A stretch of DNA of 64,000 nt, taken from Phlyctochytrium arcticum. Lineage: Eukaryota > Chytridiomycota > Chytridiomycetes > Chytridiales > Chytridiaceae. The number at the start of each line of letters is the position of its first letter. Positions within the stretch are counted from its first letter, which is position 1. The notes beneath the pieces are model-generated. The model was given only the letters and a program-made list of their open reading frames with translations, did not search any database and was not told where the DNA came from. Location of the stretch: NCBI GenBank assembly GCA_025602905.1, contig JAHLKI010000001.1:682001-746000 (forward strand), in the 5' to 3' direction. The translations under genes and the position numbers were made by a program. Shown here piece after piece: positions 35,401 through 46,814 of this stretch.

Positions 35401-36324
35401 CATCCGAGCCTTTTTCGACTATGCTCAGTCCTTCGAGCGGCGACGTCAACACCGAAATGTCAATGTCAGCAGTCGGACTACCATCGAGTAGGCGTACCCG
35501 CAGTTTGTCCACACCCTTCACTACCGAGGAGAATCGGCTGCAGAGCCGCTGTGCCGCATTAGGCATCTTACTTGACAGGCTGTCTCCTATGACTGAGAGG
35601 CTATCACAGGAGGTGAAGGCGTTGCTTACGCGACAGGAAACTTTCACGGTGCAGGAGATGCACAATGTGACAAACACACTCTCTCATTTATCCGAGGCCT
35701 CAGAAACTCACAGTGCCAGTAGTGTCGCCTATCGGACCAATGACGCTTCTGTTGGAACTACATTAACAACAGCTGGATGGAAATCTGTCTCCACGGGCTT
35801 GCTTGTAGAGAAAGTATTACCAGCCCAGTTAGATGACGGTAGTGTAGCGGATACCGCTCTATCGTCTTGGCATGATACCCATAATCGAATTGCCCGATTA
35901 TTGACACAGGCGCAAACCTGTCTTTCTGAGATGGAAAGCACCTGCCAAGACATTTCAGAGCGCGACAAATCATCCCACGAGCACATGTCTCAGATGGTCA
36001 AGCATCTTGATGGACTTAATCAGAAAGTGAACGAAGATCACGCGCGTCAAATCAAACAAGTTGAAGAGCAATTGCGACTTCGTGACGGTCATCCTCGCGC
36101 AATGGGGTGGTTTCAAGAAATGTACTATCAGCTAATTGCTTATGTTTTGGGCTGTAAGTATTCTGTGTTTCTTAGTTTGACTCCTGAAATAAGCGGTTGA
36201 CAACATTTCTTCAGTTTTGGGATTTATGTTCTGGTTGTGGTTCCGGTGCTGGAAATGGGGAAGGTGGACGATAAATAGCGGTAGAACTCTACTGCTGAGC
36301 AATGGTGCGAAAGCAAACCTATGA
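32433..36324 (+). CDS. Large Ser-rich protein with C-terminal membrane anchor (Mtc4-like?)
   Basis: Two exons (32433-36153 and 36215-36324) encode 1,276 residues. Seen: a disordered Ser/Arg/Asn-rich N-terminal half; one conserved-looking block of about 110 residues (33430-33770) with RYNPLEIIRWRRTMW and KKWKLRYYTWHVGNSEVSEF; a long acidic/basic low-complexity middle; helical segments near 35520-36110; and, from exon 2, a hydrophobic Trp-rich end (FLGFMFWLWFRCWKW) that looks like a tail anchor. An YNPLxxIRxRR block is found in some fungal proteins such as Mtc4, so that is the best guess, held weakly. The ATG at 32433 was chosen because the same frame extends 92 codons upstream only by reading through the transposon end. 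Existence of the gene is much surer than its name. Confidence 0.65.
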
Positions 36325-36532
36325 TACCCTGGGCGAACCCCTCTACTATGTACATTTTGAAGATAGGTGATCGCGACGTAATGCGCGTTAGAGCTTATCA
36401 CTGTAAATACATTTCTGCAACAATATATCACTCTGAATTCTATATGAGCAACGTCTCTGATGAGCTACAGATGATGCAGAAGAATCGACCCAGTATGGCC
36501 ATGTCGTGCGCCAATCACGTTTGCAGTATGCG

Positions 36533-37580
36533 CTAAGATGATCTATCCATTGACTCGCCCTCGTCGCCTTGCCTCCGCCGCTGTTCCGCCATAATGGCAT
36601 CCCCCCCTATGCGTACATGGGGCATGCTCGACAATCTCAAATTCGCCATGCCTTCAGTGTTGGCATGGTCTGACGTCCCACTTTGACTTCCTGGGGCCGC
36701 CGTGGACGGGCCAGCAGCGCCATTAACCAGAGCGCCTGTATGATGGCCACCAGTTGAGGGTTTGGTGGTTCCAGGAATCCCTGGAGGAAGAGCAGCAGGT
36801 GTGACTTCAGATGCGAGCTCGCGCCCTTTACGGATCGACTCTTTCATGTTGTAATGTTGCGACCGCATGGCTTCAAACTGCTTGTGGCGTTCCAAATCTG
36901 GGTAAAATACCATGAGTTGAAAAGACCTCCCTGAAGTCCACCAAGATTCGCCCACCTTCAGGATCCTCATTCTCATCCTCAGAATCATCCCATTCATCAA
37001 CCGATACGCGTCGTTGCTGAGGTTTCCGCCCTGATGACGATTCGGATTCGGATGCACCCGATTCTACATCACTCCCGCCGGATATTGAAGGATGTGATGA
37101 ATGTTGCTGTTGTTGCGCCGAATAAATGGCATCGGACAGTTCCATTGGAGGCACACTCCCTGCCCAAACTCGTAAATAAACAATCAAAAATGCTATTCGG
37201 GCTATTTTACCAGTACTGCCCAAGACCATGTCATTAGCGGAGTCATATCGAATATATGGAGTTTTCGGCTCCGTGATTTTCATAGTGGCATTCTTCTGAG
37301 CTTCAGTAAGCATGATATTATCTTCGTCCCAATGAATCCTACGAAATGAAAGAAGGGTAAATCTCGCGCCGTTCAATTTTGCAGCGCAAATGCACAGAGC
37401 CCAAACCTACCCTCGCATTGGTGCAGCCTGATCACTGGCATTCTTCAAAATACCTCGAGGAGGAGCGTGTGCGTCGTGATAGTCGCTGGGTGGATCGTGT
37501 CGGACCGGCTCGTCGTGCCCCACAGAGTTTGGACGGACCGAAGAATGCTCTGACGAGGAGCTGGCGGTTTGGGACTCCAT
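36533..37580 (-). CDS. GLC8: Protein phosphatase inhibitor 2 (IPP-2/Glc8)
   Basis: Intrinsically disordered regulator of protein phosphatase 1. Four exons (37580-37411, 37338-37217, 37159-36956, 36897-36533) give 286 residues. Seen in the family order: PRGILKN, the short PP1-binding motif; [27 protein letters not shown], which holds the TP-containing regulatory site; an acidic patch ([11 protein letters not shown]); and [13 protein letters not shown], matching the HYNE-type motif that inserts at the PP1 active site. The last Glu position reads HYNMKE rather than HYNE, a small departure. A 110-residue Gly/Pro/Ser/Thr-rich tail extends beyond the usual family length. Next to it, divergently, is the Rieske gene. 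Confidence 0.88.
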
Positions 37581-38020
37581 TTTGGTACCGTAGGCTTTTC
37601 GTATTCGTTCAAGTACAGTGTAAAACAAAGCAATTTCTCTCTTTGAGTTTCTCAGATTGTCACAAAGTCACCAGCCTGGCGCCACGCCTTTGTTGAAATG
37701 GAAATTGCGCAGTAGCGCAGTTGATGGAAGACAGGACTTTGCCCAGGGTTCACTTGCGGTAAAAAAACTCCAACGAGAGCTGCCGATCTCCAGTGTAATT
37801 ATTGTGAGTACACGCTTACCGAGATCGTAGCTTGCAAGCATCAACAATGGATGACAACATGAAATACGTTGGCGAAACACCTAGAGCCCCGTTTCTGAAA
37901 AGCCAGCTATTCCCAGTTGACAGCCCACTCATTGACGGGGCACAACCTTGCTTAAACTGTAGGACATCAGTCTCATTGCAAAGCTTTACTTTATAACAAT
38001 AATCCGCGAAGCTGCCAACT
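37581..38020. other. Shared upstream region of GLC8 and Rieske genes
   Basis: 440 bases between divergent starts. No specific site recognised. Confidence 0.4.
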
Positions 38021-39272
38021 ATGCTTTCAACGGTCGTAAAATGTCTCCGTTGCCGCTCACAGCCAGTGCTGCGCAATGCGTACGTCCCACCAACCCGCTT
38101 GGCTAGCAGCCAGAATAAGAAGAATAGCAAGTCCAATATGGCCAAGCAGCAATCATCCCACAATTATGGGGGCACCACATCTTCGGGGCAGAAGGTTGAG
38201 AGTTTGATTGAGGGACGCGTTATCCATAGAGCATTTAGGTCTCTCACTGTATGGGCAGGTAAGATGTCGACGTTTAACTTGGCACACTAGTAGGGTACTG
38301 TTGATGCCGATATTTTTATTCTCTACTTGTTTTATGGCAGGCTATCCACCAGTAAAGTTAGTCCGACCTCTGCGCAGATATGCTGCGCCCGTAGTCAAAG
38401 CGTCGCCTGAGACGGATACCATGTCACCCCCGCATGAACAAACTGAGAAATACGTTGACCCGTCGACTTTGGAGTCTGGCCAAATCGCAAAGCGCAATGC
38501 GGTATATCTCACAGTAGGCGCGTTTGCTGCGCTGGGAGCCGTTGCCGGAAAAAATATCATTACGAATTATGTTATGACCTGGGCACCCTCTGCTGATGTC
38601 TTGGCACTGGCCAAAGTGGAAGTGGCAATGGCTTCCATCCCGGAGGCAAGTTGATGTCGTGAAAGACTTTGGTCTGCGAAAATCTAAACATTGCTTGTAG
38701 GGAAAAAATGTCGTACTCAAGGTAAGCATATCTGGCAAATACCAGCGCGACAAATGCTGATTAGGTTAATAGTGGCGTGGTAAGCCCGTTTTCATCCGTC
38801 ATCGCACTGCGCGCGGTAAGTTTTTGGCCTAATCAAAGTATACGCGTGCCGGCTCTCAACTACAAACGAAATGTCTATAGATATCGAGGAGGCTCGAGTA
38901 GTACCACTTGCTGAACTTCGTGATCCCGAGCGAGATGAAGATCGGGCCAAAGTTCCAGAGTGGCTGGTTCAATTGGGCGTATGTACGCATTTGGGATGTG
39001 TGCCTATCGGTGATGGTACGTGTCAAATCATCACTGTGGACTTTGTAAATCCATACCGACACCAATTCCTTCAGCTGGAGAATATGGTGGTTGGTTTTGT
39101 CCGTGTCATGGGTCTCATTATGATACTAGTGGGCGTATTCGCAAGTAGGTAGCCAATACTCTGATTACGCAGGAACCTTTCTAAAGCCAGTTGCAGAGGA
39201 CCAGCACCGCTCAATCTAGAGATCCCACCTTATGAATTCAGCGCAGATGGTGAGAGGATTGTCATTGGTTGA
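38021..39272 (+). CDS. RIP1: Rieske iron-sulfur subunit of cytochrome bc1
   Basis: Ubiquinol-cytochrome c reductase subunit of the mitochondrial inner membrane; its 2Fe-2S cluster takes electrons from ubiquinol. Seven exons (38021-38258, 38341-38645, 38701-38721, 38773-38815, 38881-39015, 39075-39144, 39197-39272) give 295 residues. Seen: a basic presequence; [19 protein letters not shown] as the membrane helix; [20 protein letters not shown]; the cluster motifs CTHLGC and CPCHGSHYD; and [14 protein letters not shown]. The intron after exon 2 is GC-AG (GAG/GCAAGT) and exon 3 is only 21 bases; both are forced by the conserved protein. An in-frame ATG at 38335 could give a shorter presequence starting MAGYPPVKL, so the first exon is less certain. 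Confidence 0.96.
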
Positions 39273-39692
39273 AACGGCATAAAGGTGCTCTGTGTTGGCA
39301 AAATTTTGTATATAGTTGATGGGTCATGTATATATGCGCAGCAACGTGTTGAAATATATCCGTTTTTATTAGAAGCTATTGTACTTGTGAATCCGTATGT
39401 TTCATGACGTGGGGGAAGACGAAATCTGATACTTCGGTTGGGCGTTAAAGCCGACATAGGCAGCTATAACATGCTGCAAACTCTAGCAAACCATGCGATC
39501 AGCGAGAGTCGTACTAGGTTGCTGAAAAAAAGGTACATGGAACGAAGTTGTTTGATTTGGAAAAACCAGATCAGTGTTGAGTGTGTAGGGATTGGCTATG
39601 TACATTTTGCATTGCGGACTTCAGCCCGCACTGCGCAGCAGAATAGTGAGTTTGATAAATAAAATGCATGTGCATCAAATGGTCAGGGAATG
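39273..39692. other. Convergent 3' region
   Basis: 420 bases between the Rieske and deformylase stop codons. AT-rich; nothing recognised. Confidence 0.4.
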
Positions 39693-40546
39693 CTATCGAC
39701 CCTTGTAAACCTCGTATTTGTCGATATACTGAGCATAAAATGACGGGTCAGCATTGATGCATCTGGGCATTGATCGTAGCCAGACAAAATACCTTATCAT
39801 GCCGCAGACTCTTGCAATCCATATGATCCGTATAAAGGGTTCCATTCAAGTGGTCGACCTCGTGCTGCAAAATACGCGCTAAAAGTCCCTCTGCTTTGAA
39901 TGCAACCTGATCGCACACCATAAGAATGAGCCATAGGTTGCGCAGCAGAAAAGCTGATATTACCTTCTCTCCCTTCAGGTCAAATGCGTCAATCTGGACC
40001 TTCTTGGCTCGCCGTACAAGGGCATTGTAATTTGGTACACTTTCACAACTTTCGTATTCCGATGACCAATGCTTGCTGTCCGCCATTGAAGCTTTATCCT
40101 TGTTCAAAATGACCAATTCCTTTAACCGAATGAAACCAATTCAGAAAGAGCACCCAGTTTGCATGGTACGGCTCCTACATACCGGATTGATCAGAAATGT
40201 AAGCGGGACTGGTTGCATGCGGTGTTCTTTCAGAAGCTTGTCATCTTCGACACGATATGCAATGATACGTAATGGGTGTCCAACTTGGGGTGCGGCAAGA
40301 CCAATAACGGGTACATAAGGTGAGCCAAAGACTGCCCGCATATCGTTAATCACTCGGTTGAGACGTTGAGACCCAAGTTCGTTAAGTTTGACAGGCTCGG
40401 CTGTTATTCGGAGTGATGGGTGTCCGGCTCGCAGAACGCTAGGTGGTCGCTGGATAAGATGGCTTTGTGAGTTGCAAAGTTGAGATTTCATATAGGAGTT
40501 TGAAGATTACCTTCAGCCAGCCTGTTATCCTTGCGAAACCCGACAT
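39693..40546 (-). CDS. PDF: Mitochondrial peptide deformylase
   Basis: Metalloenzyme that removes the formyl group from the first Met of mitochondrially made proteins. Five exons (40546-40511, 40449-40183, 40119-39964, 39906-39793, 39728-39693) give 202 residues. Seen: a short basic start (MSGFARITGWLK); motif 1 IGLAAPQVG; motif 2 ESCESVPNY, where animal enzymes have EGCESV and bacterial ones EGCLS; and motif 3 QHEVDHLNG with the two metal-binding His and the catalytic Glu. The Cys ligand is kept; the Gly before it is Ser. The start was chosen because only this ATG reaches the second exon in frame; a longer frame from 40676 does not splice in frame. Known: many fungi lack this enzyme. Confidence 0.92.
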
Positions 40547-40877
40547 GTCTTGTAGATTCTTCTACCGGGAGTCGGTCTAAATGTCGTCGGCAAACTGCTG
40601 GCAAGCCGGAAATTTCGTCAAGATTGAACTCAAGATTTCCAATAAATCCAGATCTGGCTAAATTGCACAAGTTCATAAGTTGTTGCCCTTGACAACCGCC
40701 AATCGCAGATTCGCAAAAGGCGACTCCGAAAACTGAACCGAATAGGCAGAAAAATGATATGTAACGATGAAAATCGCATGTTATTCACAGTCTAACGTAT
40801 ACATATGACCCTCGGTCCGTTCCCTCCGGATATGAATCATTTACAAGAAAAAAGAGAAAGATACACACAGTCTAAAT
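40547..40877. other. Deformylase-sirtuin spacer
   Basis: 331 bases upstream of the deformylase and downstream of the sirtuin. Nothing recognised. Confidence 0.4.
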
Positions 40878-42645
40878 TTAGTCCACCAACATCTTCATGG
40901 TTTGTCTAGTAAAGGGTTTGGCGCAATCCAAGAATGCCTTGATACCAGGTGATGACGGAGGGGTATCTATAACCGATGTCGTCTTGCCCTTTTTGGCCGG
41001 GGCCTTTCGCGTTTTGCCCGCGACAGCCGTCTTTCGGGGCTTCTTGGCAATCGTCTTCTTGGCGTTCAGTATGGTATCTTTGGCCAGAGCCAACATGGCC
41101 TGGGTGTTTTCGCGCTTGGCGGGTGCGGCTTTTAAACTTTTCTTTAATGTCGTCTTGGCACGACTTGCGGTTGTAATTTGCGGGATGGGTATACTGATGT
41201 CCATCGGTTTCGAGTCGTCACTTTCAACCCCATCGATTTCAAGTGGTGGTGGTGTCTCGGTAGCCTCTCTTTTCGTGACAGCCAATTTTGAATTTACTGC
41301 GCTCATGACGGAGTTGGCTACGGTGGAGTGGTAAGCGGACCGCAAACAAAAAAGGGAAGCAAAACCACAATCCTACCTATGCAAGCGACTCCGACAGATG
41401 TCATAACCGCAGCAGCAGCAGACTGGGTCTGTATACTAGCCAGGATTCGTTGCTCCTTGCCTTTAGCCAATCTCTGGGCTCGAATCTGAGCCGAAATATC
41501 CATCTTCTTCATCTCCATCTCCAAATCTTGCACCACGTCGTCCGTCATGCCCATAATATGGTAGTCAAACACATCGTCCCATTCCCGGCTGCCCACCTCA
41601 GCGTTGTTGATAAATACCACCACCCCGTTCTTCAAATCGTGCACAGTCTTTGCAAGATCTTTGACCAAGCGCTTGATTCCAACAACTTTCAGGGATGTCC
41701 CCATCACTATTAGCATATCCGGTCGTCGTTTGACGTCGTAGGCGGCCATGTCCGCGATTTGGTCACCTAAAATTCGCAAGACACATCATTAGCTTTGATG
41801 GAAATAAAGCGACACATATGCGATGAAAGACATACCTCTGGAGTGATGCTCATTGTACAGTACAATGTTGGGGCGGAGCGTTCCCACCGCGACGGGTCGT
41901 TTACCAGCGGCTAATCGTACCCCATCCATCTCTACACATTGCGGACATTCTGGAGGATCTCCTTCCCTGTACACGGCGCGATACTCGTCGTGAAATTTAA
42001 AGAGCGCTTGGCACATGGTACACACCACATGGTCCAAATCACCGTGCAATTGCACAATGCGCCCAGCCTGCTTGTCGCTCAAATCGCATGACATCTGTAG
42101 CCGAAGCTCGAGACAATCTATATTTTGGGTATAGCAACGGAGGAGCTGGCCACGTTCGTCAAGATTTTTGACGAAATGATGGGTCGGGGTGGTGGTGGCT
42201 TGCTGGATGACGCCCTTTAGTTCGGCCATGAAGGTGTAAAAGAGCGACGTTGATTGGGGGTCTTTGAACAGCGTGGCATCGAATAGATCTTTGCCTTTGA
42301 CGACCACATCGGGGTATTTTGCTTTGACGAGATTGTAAAGTCCGTCTGCTGATCGAAAATCCTAAATTCCCCAAATGACCGCGATCCCACGGAGAAAAAA
42401 AAAGAGGGAAAAAACGAACAAACATAGTCAGTAAAACCATCATATCGCGGGGATAAGGTGCTGGGAGCATCCATTATAACTATCCAACTTAAGGAGAGGT
42501 TGGTCTTGCTTACCGGAATGCCTCCAGAAACCGAGATTCCCGCGCCCGTTACCACAACGCAACGCTTGCTTCGCCAGAGGGAATTGGCGAGCTTAACAAA
42601 ATGCTCTTGACCGCCTTCTTGGTCGACCCGGAACCGCACCGTCAT
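40878..42645 (-). CDS. NAD-dependent deacetylase, Hst3/Hst4-type sirtuin
   Basis: Nuclear sirtuin; the fungal Hst3/Hst4 group removes acetyl from lysine 56 of histone H3. Four exons (42645-42514, 42361-41836, 41766-41377, 41317-40878) give 495 residues. Seen: VVVTGAGISVSGGIPDFRS, the NAD-binding loop joined across intron 1; TQNIDCLE; LHGDLDHVVC with the catalytic His; zinc ligands in CTMC and CPQC; LRPNIVLYNEHH, typical of the Hst3/Hst4 branch; MGTSLKVVG; and FINNAEV. The C-terminal 140 residues are Lys/Ala/Thr-rich and resemble a histone H1-like basic tail (TTLKKSLKAAPAKRE, KTIAKKPRKTAVAGKTRK). No gene name is given because orthology to one yeast paralog cannot be settled here. Confidence 0.95.
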
Positions 42646-43352
42646 AACCGCACGGCAACTTTAGTATGATGTGAACGTTGCGAGGGTCTTTTGGCGTTGT
42701 TGCGGCGGCTGGGTGAGGTTTTCGGTGAGTGAAGGGGGGAGGGAGAGCCGAGCGTGTCGTCCGAAACCCAAGTGATGTCCAAACCAGACGTCTATTGAAT
42801 TGTAATTGCGGGATGCAGTGTGGTGTGGTTGAGTCCAGGGTGGAAAGTGTAAAAAGTGCTGCACGGGCCGTGGTTGCAACGGGAGAATGCGAGAGTCTCG
42901 CGAAACAATGTCAGATAGGGAACTCGGCTGACTTTCTGCTGACGTCTCGAATAAAGCTTTTTCCACCGCCAATGCGGTTTTTGGTGCAAGAATTCGGAAC
43001 GCTGCGCTGAACGGCCGGAAGTTATAAATAACGATCGGCCGCAGATTTAACGTTGAGGATCTTTTGAGATGATCAATTGATTCTTCAATTCGAAGAAGAA
43101 GATAGTTCAAGGTACCGTTAGGCAAAGAAATTGGAGAGCTTTCCTACAGCATCGGAAAAATACTTCTTTGTATCAATTTCTTAGCATGCAGGATTCGGCT
43201 TTACAAAATTACAAAATGTCCACTACACTAAAGTTAATTAAATAGAGGAGAAAAAATCCAAAAACAGAGAAGGATGTGGGAGAATCAAAGTGAAGTGAGT
43301 TTTTTTACAAAAGAGATGGAATCTAAGGAGTGAATGTTCAGGGTGGATACTC
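42646..43352. other. Sirtuin-MFS spacer
   Basis: 707 bases upstream of the sirtuin and downstream of the transporter. A 154-codon minus-strand open frame (42661-43125) has no recognisable feature and was not called. From about 43240 the sequence belongs to the duplicated MFS unit (its 3' flank). Confidence 0.45.
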
Positions 43353-45142
43353 TTATTCAGCCATAACGGGCGGCCGAGCACTGCCAAACGCCTCGCGGTA
43401 CTGCTTGACAAACAGTGCCAACACGACAATCATGCCCGCAAACGGGACTGTGACTAGGAATGTGGTGTTGAGTGATTCGGCCATGGAACGAATAACGTTG
43501 GATCGAAGCGGTTCAGGGAAGTTTTGGATCTCAGTAACACGTTCCGTAATGTGCTGGAAGGATTGGCCTGGCGCATTCTCCTCCAGCTTTCTGGCGAGAA
43601 CGTTGTTGAATACAGTGCCGACAATAGCCATTCCAATGACACCACCCAGCGATTGTGAGAAATTGACCAAAGCGGTGGCGACAGCAATGCGTTCGCGGTG
43701 GACACTGGCCTGAACTCCGATAATGCGACCCTGAATCATGGCTCCAATACCGACACCTGCAATGAGTGGGTAGCCGATTTGCATGCCCCGGTTGGAAGTA
43801 GCGTTGAGGGTAGAGATCAATCCGGTTCCGATGGTGAGGAGCGTACCTCCAATGTAAAAGAAGGGAACATAGACGCCGAGTCGGGACATGAGCTGACCGG
43901 CAATAATGGAAGTGAGGGATACTCCGAGGATGAGTGGAATGGTTTCCAGACCGGCTTCAGTGGCAGTGTCCCCATTGACGACTTGAAAATAGATACTGAT
44001 GTAGTACACCAAAGAGAAGAAACAGGCACCGAGGCAAAAGGCGATCCCAACGATGGCCGGGACACTGCGGTTTTCAAATACGGCGGCGGGAATGACAGGC
44101 TCATTGGCAACTTTGAGTTCGACAAAGACGAACGCGGCGAGAACGACGGCGCCGACAATAAACAGGGCAATGGTCTGAGGGGCACTCCATTCCCACTCGG
44201 ATCCACCCAATTGCAGGGGAACCAAGATGAGAATGAGACCGGTGGTGAGCAATGCAGTTCCGAGGTAGTCGATACGGTGCAGCTTTTCGCGGATAGAACC
44301 CTTGGGTGAGGGAATCTTGAGTACAATCTGAACGACAGCAATGGTAATGGCACCAATTGGCAAGTTGATGTAAAAGCACCAGCGCCACGAGACATGATCG
44401 GTAAACGCTCCGCCCAAGAGTGGCCCAACCACTGAAGCGACCCCAAAAACGGCTCCCAACATACCCTGGTACTTTCCACGGTCTTCAAAGCTGACCAGAT
44501 CCGCAATGATGATCAAGATGAGCGCAAAGAGCCCACCGCCACCCACACCAGCAATGGCACGCCCAATGATGAGCATAATCATGCTCTGGGCAGCACCACA
44601 AATGACGGATCCAATCTCAAAGACGGCCAGGGCAAAGATGAACATGGGCTTTCGCCCGAAAATGTCGGCGAGTTTGCCGTAGGTGGGAGAGACGGCGGTT
44701 GCGGTGAGGAGGTATGACGTTCCGATCCAGGCAATTTGGGAAAAGGCATTGAAATCCTGGGCAATGCGGGTGGTTGCGGTTGCGACAATGGTTTGGTCCA
44801 GAGCAGCGAGAAAAAGGGCCAGGGCAAGTCTGTAGATATTCGTTAGATGTGAACATTTGAACCAGAGTGATGTGATGACACTTACGATACAAAGACCAAG
44901 ATGAATGCTGTTCTTGACAATGGAACGGCCACATAGCCTTTTTGCTTTGCTTGTGATGGGACGCCGGATTCGACATTATGGTCTTCTATCGAGTACTTGC
45001 CATCGGCCGAGGCCTTTTCTGGCACGGGAGCAGCTTCGGGGGTCAAGGTGTCACCGCCGGCAATGGTGTCTGGCGGAACCGCGAGCGTCTGCTCTGAGCT
45101 GTTGGCGACCAGGTGCGGGGTATGGGAGTTGTGGTCGGCCAT
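43353..45142 (-). CDS. MFS multidrug transporter, DHA2 (14-TM) type
   Basis: Plasma-membrane proton-coupled exporter of the DHA2 family, likely exporting toxins or drugs. Two exons (45142-44886 and 44829-43353) give 577 residues. Seen: a 75-residue hydrophilic N terminus; then fourteen hydrophobic segments; LDQTIVATA in the first helix; GKLADIFGRKP, the cytosolic loop motif; RAIAGVGGGG; and SWRWCFYINLPIG, which marks DHA2 transporters. The intron has GTAAGT and CTACAG. On the minus strand a TATAAAGG box lies about 200 bases upstream, and a palindromic TGAGTC/GACTCA site lies further up. Substrate not predictable. The neighbouring copy at 46815-48573 is a broken duplicate. Confidence 0.95.
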
Positions 45143-45340
45143 GGCTGTCGTCGCGGATGGGGGGGAAATGGGAGGAGAATTCCGGACAGTGTTTTTATAC
45201 GTCGACGACAACAAATTTCCACCGCTTCAAAAAAAGTCGCGTATTATGTATCTCCCGTGTTTTCCGTGTTTCCGACAGGATATATGAACCACTCAAAAGG
45301 GCAAACACAAAGCAGGATGTCCAAAGGAAACCACCGCCGT

Positions 45341-45348
45341 CCTTTATA
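45341..45348 (-). promoter_or_regulatory. TATA box of the MFS gene, unit 1
   Basis: TATAAAGG on the minus strand, about 200 bases before the start codon. The same octamer sits in the matching place of unit 2 (48726-48733), so it survived in both copies. Confidence 0.7.
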
Positions 45349-45429
45349 TGTTTTCCATAGCGGAGTTGCTGAATAATGCGACGGCGACGGTGGCCAACCG
45401 GAACGATTTGTTTCGGCGCTAAAGCACAC

Positions 45430-45445
45430 TGAGTCACGCGACTCA
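45430..45445. promoter_or_regulatory. Palindromic bZIP-type site, MFS promoter unit 1
   Basis: TGAGTCACGCGACTCA: an AP-1/Gcn4-like TGAGTCA whose first six bases are mirrored by GACTCA after four bases. It lies about 90 bases upstream of the TATA box. Known: TGA(C/G)TCA is bound by fungal bZIP activators. Confidence 0.6.
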
Positions 45446-46814
45446 CTTCGGAATCCGCAAAAACTCGCGGAACCGATTATCGAACGTTCCATCATTGGCC
45501 GGTGGCAAAGTCACCGCTCGCCGCGGGCCATGGGTCCTTCCCCACAGAATCCCTGAGAACCCCACTCCCGATCTGTTCTGACAGCTGTCACCGTGGTCAC
45601 TGGTGAGACTTTACGCAGGAGTAAACGGCCACCGGAATATGAACGCGAGCTGGAAAACACGCAGAAGATGGAACTAAAGAATCATGGGATCCTTAACCCG
45701 TATAGTTGCGCGTCGAGCAAAGTACTGTTGATGTGGCAGACAAAATGCCGTGGGAATTCTGAAGTTAAGTCTCCCAATCCTTCATCTAGTATTCAATTAT
45801 GCACCTACGCGTGTAGAGCTGGTGGGGGCGCGCAAGCAAAGTACAATCCTGATGCCAAAGGTAGCTATATTGTTTGCATTTTTTTGGCGCGACAGTGATA
45901 ATCTCGGCATATTCAAAGACTTCTTCACAAACATTCTTGCTTACTCTCTTTACGATGCCTTGACATGGAAATACAATGGTACCCCAAATCCATACTGCGT
46001 ACAATTGCGCAGGCATGCCGCGCCAATTTCTGCGTTACATGAACAGTGAACAGTGAAAATGAGGTTGGATTTGAGGAATGCATGCATATCCACTCTTTGT
46101 GAGCATCCATGCCAAGTTCATTGACACGCGGTTACGGCCAAGTCACCCGCAACAAGAGGTGATAGTTACTGTACTTGACTTTCCGCCGCATTTCAAAACA
46201 TCGATAAAATGTACTTTAGATCTCACCGAGCTAACTTTTTTTGGCAACTCCAGGTAGATCAAGTCGGCTTATTGTCAAACTGTTCTTGATAGTCCACAAA
46301 GTCCACGTTCTCTAGCAAATCAGAGTAATTTTGCGGCCTTTAGAAATATCATCCCCCAGCCCCTCAAGCACCTGTATGTCAGTGCATCAACATTGCGCAG
46401 TACTCTCTCTGCTACGATTTCACAAAGGTGGCTAACGGGCTCAAAAGTAATAGATGTGCTATATGCTACATGGTCATATATTTTCTTCATCAGGATAATT
46501 GTGCACCATCAAATTGGACGCGTCCATATTCATATCTTGCCAAGACAGTGTTTTTGCAATGTTCCCAAGATGTTTCATTCCTCACAATTAAAAAAAAAGT
46601 ATGCGAAAATGGACAAGAAAATTTACCTGCCTCGAGAGCAACAGACGGAGAGTTAGACAAATTGTTTTAAGATTATAGCGAGCGAATACTGATTATGAGA
46701 ATCATAGGTTAAAAAATAAATCCAAAAACAGAGAAGTATGAGGAAGAAGCAAGGGAAGTGTCTATTTCTACAAAGAGATCGAATCTAGGGTATAAATGTA
46801 CAGGATGAGTGGTC

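Larger units (their letters stand above)
43240..46560. repeat. Tandem duplication, unit 1 (MFS gene and flanks)
   Basis: Direct repeat with 46711-49670. Shared parts, in order: a 3' flank starting ATCCAAAAACAGAGAAG, the whole transporter gene, a promoter core, and a distant piece around 46435-46555 alike to 49560-49665 (for example GATGTGCTAT and GACGCGTC in the same order). Similarity is high in the gene and patchy outside it. Confidence 0.8.
45143..46814. other. Upstream region of MFS unit 1
   Basis: Holds the promoter (about 45143-45600) and roughly 1 kb with no recognisable gene. At 46435-46555 it carries a degraded match to 49560-49665, where an open frame is better preserved. The 3' flank of the second transporter copy begins near 46711. 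Confidence 0.5.

Noticed and set aside
34724..35677. 317-codon minus-strand frame inside the Mtc4-like gene
   Set aside because: Antisense to a long coding exon, low complexity, no family resemblance.
40511..40676. Longer deformylase N terminus from ATG 40676
   Set aside because: That frame cannot join the second exon in phase with any available acceptor; ATG 40546 can.
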